A DNA stretch of 34,686 bases. Origin: DATKQY01 sp035532475. Its GTDB lineage: Bacteria > Actinomycetota > Acidimicrobiia > Acidimicrobiales > Bog-793. The notes below the pieces were generated by a model. It saw nothing but the letters and a program-made list of their open reading frames with translations. It did not search any database and was not told where the DNA came from. This document shows positions 29,841 through 34,686 of the stretch, one piece after another (positions within the stretch are counted from its first letter, which is position 1; the number at the start of each line of letters is the position of its first letter). The stretch is taken from assembly GCA_035532475.1 (NCBI GenBank), contig DATKQY010000081.1, positions 1 to 34,686 of the forward strand, given 5' to 3'. The position numbers and the translations under genes are program-made.

Positions 29841-31418
29841 TCACAGGCCGGCCCGGATCAGCTCGGCTGCCCGCTCGGCGATCGCGACCGTGGGGGCGTG
29901 GGTGTGCCCCCTGATGATGCGCGGCATCACCGAGGCGTCGACGACGCGCAGGCCGTCCACGCCCCGCACCCGCAGCTCGGGGTCGACGACCGAGCCCGGG
30001 TCCTTCCCCATCCTGCAGGTGCCGACCGGGTGGTAGAGGGTCTGGGAGAGGTCGCGCAGCGCCGCCTCGACCAGCTCCTCCCCGTCGAGGCCGGCGGCCC
30101 GGTAGAGCTCGCCGAGCTCCTTCGCCAGGGACGGCTGAGCGAGGATGCGCCGGCACCAGCGGATGCCCGCCCGGAGCCGCTCGGCGTCGCGCTCCTCCGG
30201 GTCGCTCAGGTACCAGGGGTCGACGACCGGGGGCACCGAAGGATCGGGGCTCCTCAGATGCACGACGCCGGAGCTGTCCGGCTGGAGCAGCACGGCCGCG
30301 AGGGTCACGCCGTGCTCGGTGGGGAGCTTCAGTCCCTCGTCGACGAAGAGGACCGGCAGGAAGAGCAGCTCGAGGTCGGGGAGGGCCTGCGCCGGGTCGG
30401 AGCGCACGAAGCCGTAAGCCTCGGCGACGGTCGAGGTGAGCATCCCGCGGTGGCGGAGCAGGTAGCGGGCGAGCGAGGCGAGCGACTGTGCGCCCGCCAG
30501 GGTGACGCGTCGGTTGGCGCGCGCTGCGATCCCGCTGATCAGGTGGTCCTGGAGGTTCTGGCCGACCTGGGGCGAGTCGACGACGACGCGGATGCCGAGC
30601 GCCGAGAGCTGGAGCGCGGGGCCGACGCCGGAGCACATCAGGAGCTGTGGCGAGCCGATGGACCCAGCGGCGAGGACCACCCCGCGCGCGGCCGTCACCG
30701 TCAGCGGGTCCCTGCCGCGCAGGTACGAGACGCCGACGGCGCGACGGCCCTCGAAGACGATCCCGGTGCATCGCACCCGGGTGCGCACGACGAGGTTCCG
30801 CCGCCGCATCGCCCGGTGGAGGTACGCGTCGGCGGTGCTCACCCGCCGCCCGCCGCGCTGGGTGGCCATCGTCTCGGTGACCCCCTCGCCGTCGCCGACC
30901 GCGTCGAGCGGCCCGATCCCCGCCTCGCCCGCGGCCCTGAGCCACGCCCCCGTGAGCGGGTTGGGGTCCCTCAGGTGCGAGACGGCGAGCGGGCCGCCGG
31001 TGCCGCGCGCCGGGTCGTCGGGCGCGGCGCCCTCGGTGTCCTCCGCTCGGCGGAAGTGCGGGAGGAGCGATGCGTACGACCATCCGGGCCCGGCCCGCTC
31101 CGCCCAGCCGTCGTAGTCGGCCGGGAAGCCGCGGACCCACATCATGGCGTTCAGCGCCGAGGAGCCCCCGAGCACGCGCCCGCGCGGCCAGTAGACGCTG
31201 CGGCCTCCGAGCGAGGGCTGGGGCTCGGTCTGGTACGCCCAGTCGAGTCCCGACTTGAACAGCCGCGGGAACGCCGCGGGGATGTGGATCGCGGGGTGCA
31301 GATCGCGGGGGCCGGCCTCGAGCAGCAGCACGCGCGTGGCGGGGTCCTCGCTCAGCCGGGCCGCGACGACGCAGCCGGCCGATCCGCCGCCGACGATGAC
31401 GTAGTCGAACGTCTCCAC
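29841..31418 (-). CDS. GMC-family FAD oxidoreductase (choline dehydrogenase-like)
   Basis: A 525-residue glucose-methanol-choline oxidoreductase that oxidises an alcohol with FAD. The start YVIVGGGSAGCVVAARLSED binds FAD, GRVLGGSSALNAMMWVRG is the first GMC signature, and AAGSIGSPQLLMCSGVGP is the second. Catalytic positions are H463 in LYHPVGTCRMG and H507 in RGHTHAPTVAIAE. Most choline dehydrogenase-like members have Asn at the second position (NTNAPT); the His-His pair here is more like glucose oxidase. GTG 31418 has GGAGG 4 nt upstream. It is divergent from the YjbQ gene. The alcohol substrate is not known. Confidence 0.92.
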   Translation of the reverse strand: METFDYVIVGGGSAGCVVAARLSEDPATRVLLLEAGPRDLHPAIHIPAAFPRLFKSGLDWAYQTEPQPSLGGRSVYWPRGRVLGGSSALNAMMWVRGFPADYDGWAERAGPGWSYASLLPHFRRAEDTEGAAPDDPARGTGGPLAVSHLRDPNPLTGAWLRAAGEAGIGPLDAVGDGEGVTETMATQRGGRRVSTADAYLHRAMRRRNLVVRTRVRCTGIVFEGRRAVGVSYLRGRDPLTVTAARGVVLAAGSIGSPQLLMCSGVGPALQLSALGIRVVVDSPQVGQNLQDHLISGIAARANRRVTLAGAQSLASLARYLLRHRGMLTSTVAEAYGFVRSDPAQALPDLELLFLPVLFVDEGLKLPTEHGVTLAAVLLQPDSSGVVHLRSPDPSVPPVVDPWYLSDPEERDAERLRAGIRWCRRILAQPSLAKELGELYRAAGLDGEELVEAALRDLSQTLYHPVGTCRMGKDPGSVVDPELRVRGVDGLRVVDASVMPRIIRGHTHAPTVAIAERAAELIRAGL

Positions 31419-31530
31419 GGAGCCTCCGGGCGCTTCGCCTCAGGGTCCGGCCGCACGTCGCGCCCCGGCGCGTCCGGGCGTGGCGGCCACCCTGCCGTCC
31501 CGGCGGAGAAGGATGGCACACAATGCGGCC

Positions 31531-31536
31531 TAACCT
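31531..31536 (+). promoter_or_regulatory. -10 box TAACCT of leaderless yjbQ-family transcript
   Basis: TAACCT ends 7 nt before the in-frame GTG 31544. It lies downstream of the ATG at 31523, so if it is used the annotated start must be 31544. Confidence 0.5.
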
Positions 31537-31543
31537 CGAGGAC

Positions 31544-31957
31544 GTGGACGTCCACGAGCTCACCGTGCGGTCCGGCAACCGGATGGTGGTCGACGTCACG
31601 AGCGGCGTGGAGGCCTTCTGCTCGGGTCGGGGCGACGGGCTCTGCAACGTGTTCGTCCCCCACGCCACTGCGGGGATCGCCCTCATGGAGACGGGCTCGG
31701 GGTCGGAGGAGGACCTCGCGCGGACGCTCGAGCGGCTGCTGCCGCGCGATGACCGCTACCGGCACCGCCACGGCGCCGTGGGCCACGGCGCCGACCACCT
31801 CCTCCCGGTGCTCGTCTCGCCCTCGCTCGTGCTGCCCGTGCGTGCCGGCCGGCCGGCCCTCGGCACCTGGCAGTCGGTCGTCCTCGTCGACACCAACGGC
31901 GACAACCCCGAGCGCCGGGTGCTCCTCAGCTTCCTCCCGGACGCGCCTTCGCCCTGA
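31544..31957 (+). CDS. YjbQ/UPF0047 family protein
   Basis: A 137-residue beta-sandwich protein of the YjbQ family, some members of which show weak thiamine-phosphate synthase activity. Conserved blocks are GLCNVFVPHATAGIALMETG, YRHRHGAVGHGADHL and SLVLPVRAGRPALGTWQSVV, with the conserved His residues that cluster in the active pocket. The frame begins at ATG 31523 (GGAGAAGG about 10 nt upstream). GTG 31544 is preferred because the YjbQ N-terminus starts there (VDVHELTVRS) and TAACCT ends exactly 7 nt before it, as for other leaderless genes here. The stop is 91 bp before the LpdA gene. Confidence 0.87.
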   Translation: MDVHELTVRSGNRMVVDVTSGVEAFCSGRGDGLCNVFVPHATAGIALMETGSGSEEDLARTLERLLPRDDRYRHRHGAVGHGADHLLPVLVSPSLVLPVRAGRPALGTWQSVVLVDTNGDNPERRVLLSFLPDAPSP

Positions 31958-32036
31958 GCGCACGTCGGACGGCGCCGGACCCAGCGTGGCGGGGGAGCGG
32001 GTCGCGCGCCCGTCTCGGCTACCTGGCGAGCGCGGT

Positions 32037-32042
32037 TAGCCT
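32037..32042 (+). promoter_or_regulatory. -10 box TAGCCT of leaderless lpdA transcript
   Basis: TAGCCT ends 6 nt before GTG 32049; no ribosome site is present, so a leaderless message is likely. Confidence 0.5.
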
Positions 32043-32048
32043 CTCGGC

Positions 32049-33428
32049 GTGTCCGTGCAGTTCGTGATCGTCGGAGGGGGCCCCGCCGGGGTGGAGGCCG
32101 CCGCGACCGCCTCCAGGCTGGGCGCCAAGGTCACCCTCGTCGAGCGGGAGATCGTCGGCGGGGCGGCAAACCTGTGGGACTGCATCCCGTCGAAGGCGAT
32201 GATCGCGACGGGCGGCGTGATGGCGCTGTCCAGGCGCTCCTCGTCCCTCGGGCTCGACCTCACGTGCGCGACCCTCGACCTCGACGCGCTGCGTGGACGC
32301 GTCCGGGCGATCGCCGAGCGGATCGCGACCTCGACGACCCGCCAGCTCGAGAGCCAGGGCGTCCGGATCGTGCGCGGCTCGGGCCGCCTCGTCGGCCCGC
32401 ACCAGGTCCAGATCTCGCCGTGGGCGGACGGCGCCGAGGCGGAGGAACCCTTTGTCGTCGACGCCGACGCGATCCTCGTCTCCACCGGCTCGACGCCGCG
32501 CATCCCGGACTGGGCCAAGGTCGACGGTGAGCGCGTGCTCACGACCCGCGACGCCTATCCCCCCGCGACGATCCCCGAGCACCTGATCGTCGTCGGCTCA
32601 GGGGTGACCGGCGTCGAGTTCGTGCACATGTTCCGCTCGCTCGGCTCGCGCGTGACGTTGATCGTCTCGCGCCAGCAGGTCCTGCCGCTGAAGGATCCCG
32701 AGGTCGCCGCGGCGCTCGAGTCGGACTTCCTCGACACCGGCGTGACCCTCGTGAAGGGCGCCCGGGCCGACGCCATCGAGCGCGACGACGACGAGATCGT
32801 GGTGCACTGCGAGGACGGCCGCTCCATCCGTGGCTCACACGTCCTCCTCGCAATCGGCTCGATCCCCTCCTCTGCCGGCCTCGGGCTCGAGGCCGCGGGC
32901 GTGGAGACGAACGCCGCCGGTTACGTCCCCGTCAACCACCACTGCCAGTCGAACGTGCCGCACGTCTACGCCGCGGGCGACCTGTCTGGGCGGCTGCAGC
33001 TGGCCTCGGTCGCAGCGGTCCAGGGGCGCAAGATCGCCGAGCACGTCATGGGCCTGCACACCCGCGACCACCGGCATCTCGACTACGACAAGGCGGCCTC
33101 GGCGATCTTCACCGAGCCCGAGATCGCCGACGTCGGCCTGGCCGAGGCCGAGGCGTTCGCCCTCGGCCGCAAGATCCGCGTCACGAAGGTCCCCTTCGCC
33201 GTGAGCGCCAAGGCGATGATCGACGGCGACCCGCGCGGCTTCGTGAAGCTGGTGTCGGATCCCGCCACCGGCATCGTGCTCGGCGGCTCGATCGTCGGCG
33301 CGCACGCCGCCGAGCTGATCAGCGTCATCGCCGTCGCGGTGAACTCCCGCCTGCGCGTCGACGACATCGCCGAGAGCCTCTTCGTGCACCCGGCGCTCGC
33401 GGAGGTGCTCGCCGAAGCGGCGGAGTAG
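32049..33428 (+). CDS. lpdA: NAD(P)H-quinone dehydrogenase LpdA-type flavoprotein
   Basis: A 459-residue flavoprotein of the dihydrolipoamide dehydrogenase superfamily. FAD binding is at FVIVGGGPAGVEAA, NAD(P) binding at IVVGSGVTGVEFVHMF, and the second FAD contact at VYAAGDLSG. The redox disulfide is incomplete: the usual GGTCLNxGCIPSK reads GGAANLWDCIPSK, so the first Cys is Ala40 and only C45 remains. The same loss occurs in mycobacterial LpdA (Rv3303c), which reduces quinones rather than lipoamide. The C-terminal His-Glu pair (H447, E452) is kept. GTG 32049 fits a leaderless start. Its likely role is quinone reduction in redox defence, not a 2-oxoacid dehydrogenase complex. Confidence 0.88.
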   Translation: MSVQFVIVGGGPAGVEAAATASRLGAKVTLVEREIVGGAANLWDCIPSKAMIATGGVMALSRRSSSLGLDLTCATLDLDALRGRVRAIAERIATSTTRQLESQGVRIVRGSGRLVGPHQVQISPWADGAEAEEPFVVDADAILVSTGSTPRIPDWAKVDGERVLTTRDAYPPATIPEHLIVVGSGVTGVEFVHMFRSLGSRVTLIVSRQQVLPLKDPEVAAALESDFLDTGVTLVKGARADAIERDDDEIVVHCEDGRSIRGSHVLLAIGSIPSSAGLGLEAAGVETNAAGYVPVNHHCQSNVPHVYAAGDLSGRLQLASVAAVQGRKIAEHVMGLHTRDHRHLDYDKAASAIFTEPEIADVGLAEAEAFALGRKIRVTKVPFAVSAKAMIDGDPRGFVKLVSDPATGIVLGGSIVGAHAAELISVIAVAVNSRLRVDDIAESLFVHPALAEVLAEAAE

Positions 33429-33486
33429 CCGCAGCGCGGGAGGCCGCCGACCGGCTTCGCTCACGCGCTGATCGGTAGCCACACAG

Positions 33487-34407
33487 CTAGCGCACGGCCG
33501 CCCGCGACGCAGCGGGGCGCGCGCCACGAGCGCCGCGCCGGCGACGCGCCAGGCCGTCGGCGATGACCCTGCGGGCGATGGCGACGTCCGAGGCGCGGGG
33601 CCCGTCCCCGGCGCCGGGCACCTCGAGGATCGCCGGCGCGTGCTGGAGCTTCGGGTGCCCGAGCAGCCAGGCCAGGGCGTCCTCGCCGATCTCACCCTCG
33701 CCGATGTTGGCGTGCCGGTCCCGGTTGGCGGCGAAGGGCACCTTCGAGTCGTTGAGGTGGAGGCAGCCGAGCCGTCGGACGCCGACCGCCCGGTCGAGGG
33801 CGGCGACGGCGGCGTCGGCCTCGGCGCGCGTGGCGTAGGCGACGCCCGAGGCGAACAGATGCTGGGTGTCGAGGCAGACACCGAGGCGCTCGTCGCCGCC
33901 GGCGGCGTCGATCACGCGTGCCAGCTCGTCGAAGCTGCGGCCGACGGTCCCGCCGGCGCCGGCGGCGTTCTCCAGCAGGAGCGGGCACGAGCGCTCGCCG
34001 AGGTGGCCCTCGACCTCGTCGAGGGCCCACTCGATCGCCCCGGTGATCCGGGCGAGCGCACCGTCGAGGCCGAGGCCCCGGTGGCTCCCGATGTGCAGCA
34101 CCACCCCGGCCGAGCCGATCGCGGTCCCAGCGTCGAGGTTCTCGGCGAGGCAGCGCCGCGACCTGTCGAGCAGCTCGTCGGTCGAGGTGGCCAGATTGAT
34201 CAGGTAGGTCGCGTGGCAGAAGGTGGCGCGGACCGAGTGGGCCCGGGCCTGGGCCTCGCGGTACTCGGCGAGCGCCTCCCGGCTGTGGGAGGGGCCGCGC
34301 CACATCCTCGGGCTCTGGGTGAAGATCTGCACCGCGTCGGCGCCAAGGTCCTCACCGCGGGCGAGCGCGCTCGACAGCCCGCCGCTCACGTGGGCACCGA
34401 CGTCCAT
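33487..34407 (-). CDS. nfo: Deoxyribonuclease IV (endonuclease IV)
   Basis: A 306-residue AP endonuclease that cuts DNA at abasic sites. All nine zinc ligands of E. coli Nfo have counterparts: H65, H105, E146, D180, H183, H217, D230, H232 and E262. They lie in CHATYLINLA, LHIGSHRG, LLENAAGAGG, GVCLDTQHLFASG, HLNDSK, NRDRHANIGEGEIG and LEVPG. The C-terminal 25 residues are Arg/Ala-rich and not conserved. ATG 34407 begins at the family's MDVGAHVSGG start, and TACCCT (34420-34415) ends 7 nt before it, again without a ribosome site. It is convergent with lpdA and divergent from an M48 peptidase. Confidence 0.94.
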   Translation of the reverse strand: MDVGAHVSGGLSSALARGEDLGADAVQIFTQSPRMWRGPSHSREALAEYREAQARAHSVRATFCHATYLINLATSTDELLDRSRRCLAENLDAGTAIGSAGVVLHIGSHRGLGLDGALARITGAIEWALDEVEGHLGERSCPLLLENAAGAGGTVGRSFDELARVIDAAGGDERLGVCLDTQHLFASGVAYATRAEADAAVAALDRAVGVRRLGCLHLNDSKVPFAANRDRHANIGEGEIGEDALAWLLGHPKLQHAPAILEVPGAGDGPRASDVAIARRVIADGLARRRRGARGARPAASRAAVR

Positions 34408-34414
34408 CGGGCCG

Positions 34415-34420
34415 AGGGTA
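34415..34420 (-). promoter_or_regulatory. -10 box TACCCT of leaderless nfo transcript
   Basis: TACCCT fits TANNNT and ends 7 nt before ATG 34407. No -35 or ribosome site is seen. Confidence 0.45.
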
Positions 34421-34473
34421 GCGGGCCTGTGGGCCGGCCCCGTGGGCGGAGGCGCTCCGCGCTCCCTGCGCGG

Positions 34474-34494
34474 GGCGCCCGGCGCCCGGCGCCC
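34474..34494. repeat. Tandem repeat, three copies of GGCGCCC
   Basis: Three perfect 7-bp units, each containing the palindrome GGCGCC, in the intergenic region between nfo and the M48 gene. Confidence 0.7.
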
Positions 34495-34511
34495 GGCGGC
34501 CGGGGTGCCGA

Positions 34512-34535
34512 GCGACGGGCGACGGGCGACGGGCG
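34512..34535. repeat. Tandem repeat, 3.4 copies of GCGACGG
   Basis: Perfect 7-bp units starting 17 bp after the previous array and ending 11 bp before the TAGCGT box of the M48 gene. Both arrays share the 7-bp period, so copy number could change the promoter spacing. Confidence 0.7.
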
Positions 34536-34546
34536 CGGGCGCCAGC

Positions 34547-34552
34547 TAGCGT
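34547..34552 (+). promoter_or_regulatory. -10 box TAGCGT of leaderless M48 peptidase transcript
   Basis: TAGCGT ends 7 nt before GTG 34560, the same geometry as the MFS gene at 20530. Confidence 0.5.
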
Positions 34553-34559
34553 GCGCCAG

Positions 34560-34686
34560 GTGGCCGCTCCCGTGCCGACGCTCCCGCGCTACCCCTCGAT
34601 CAGCGCCAAAGCGTACGAGCACCCGGCCGACCGGGCGGCGACGGCGGCGCTCGGCTCGATCCCGCTCCTCGACCGGGTGCTGAAGA
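34560..34686 (+). CDS. M48-family metallopeptidase, N-terminal fragment at window edge
   Basis: The last 127 bases encode 42 residues starting at GTG 34560. The segment LPRYPSISAKAYEHPADRAA, then TAALGSIPLLDRVLK, matches the N-terminus of actinobacterial M48 (HtpX-like) zinc peptidases, where an AYEHPADRAAT stretch precedes the catalytic domain. The zinc-binding HExxH motif would lie beyond the window. A TAGCGT box 7 nt upstream supports this start as leaderless. Identification rests on a short segment, so it is less certain than the complete genes. Confidence 0.65.
   Translation, partial: MAAPVPTLPRYPSISAKAYEHPADRAATAALGSIPLLDRVLK

Noticed and set aside
26791..30036. 1081-codon open frame on + overlapping the MMPL gene
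   Set aside because: It is Arg/Pro/Gly-rich, has no recognisable domain and runs out of phase with the NiCoT and MMPL genes, which have clear motifs. It is a high-GC shadow frame.
1..34686. CRISPR arrays, insertion sequences, prophage or defence genes
   Set aside because: No spaced direct repeats, transposase, integrase or nuclease/defence motifs were found; the region looks like ordinary chromosome.

Overview
The window is GC-rich, densely packed chromosomal DNA from an actinobacterium. The signs are strong G/C bias at third codon positions, two LLM-class (F420-type) oxidoreductases, a DUF664/DinB mycothiol-transferase-like protein, an LpdA-type flavoprotein, an MMPL transporter, and many genes whose start codon lies 6-8 nt after a TANNNT -10 box (leaderless transcripts). 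A deep actinobacterial lineage such as Acidimicrobiia is my guess; it is not proven by the sequence. I see no mobile elements, tRNAs, rRNAs or CRISPR arrays.

Region 1 (1-5763, + strand) is an operon for CoA-activated breakdown of a small branched or dicarboxylic acid: an MmgE/PrpD protein (cut by the window edge), two class III CoA-transferases, an acyl-CoA dehydrogenase and a MaoC-type hydratase. Between the dehydrogenase and the hydratase lies a wrecked CitE-type lyase, in three reading frames and lacking its middle. The set resembles itaconate/citramalyl-CoA pathways, but here the lyase step has been lost. An LLM oxidoreductase (5803-6699, - strand) and an orphan small gene (7089-7427) follow.

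Region 2 (7492-16873) is an almost complete molybdenum-cofactor locus: DUF6457-moaC, a divergent mog, then moaE-moeA-moaA-moaD, and modA-modBC-regulator-mobA. The uptake operon has a good sigma-A-type promoter covered by an inverted repeat, a fused permease-ATPase, and an XRE/periplasmic-binding-like regulator inside the operon. The MoaC lacks two residues that are catalytic in E. coli MoaC. A tatA gene is divergent to modA.

Region 3 (17244-27111) is a run of small independent units: an LLM oxidoreductase, a PIG-L deacetylase, a Bcr/CflA-type exporter, an alpha/beta hydrolase, a DinB-FAD monooxygenase pair with overlapping ends, an amidase preceded by a seven-codon leader ORF, and a NiCoT nickel/cobalt permease. 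The permease has a Nur-box-like operator over its promoter.

Region 4 (27371-34686) holds an MMPL exporter, a GMC oxidoreductase, a YjbQ-family protein, LpdA, endonuclease IV (all nine metal ligands present) and the first 42 codons of an M48 peptidase at the right edge.

All calls come from reading the sequence. Family names rest on recognised motifs and no database search was run.
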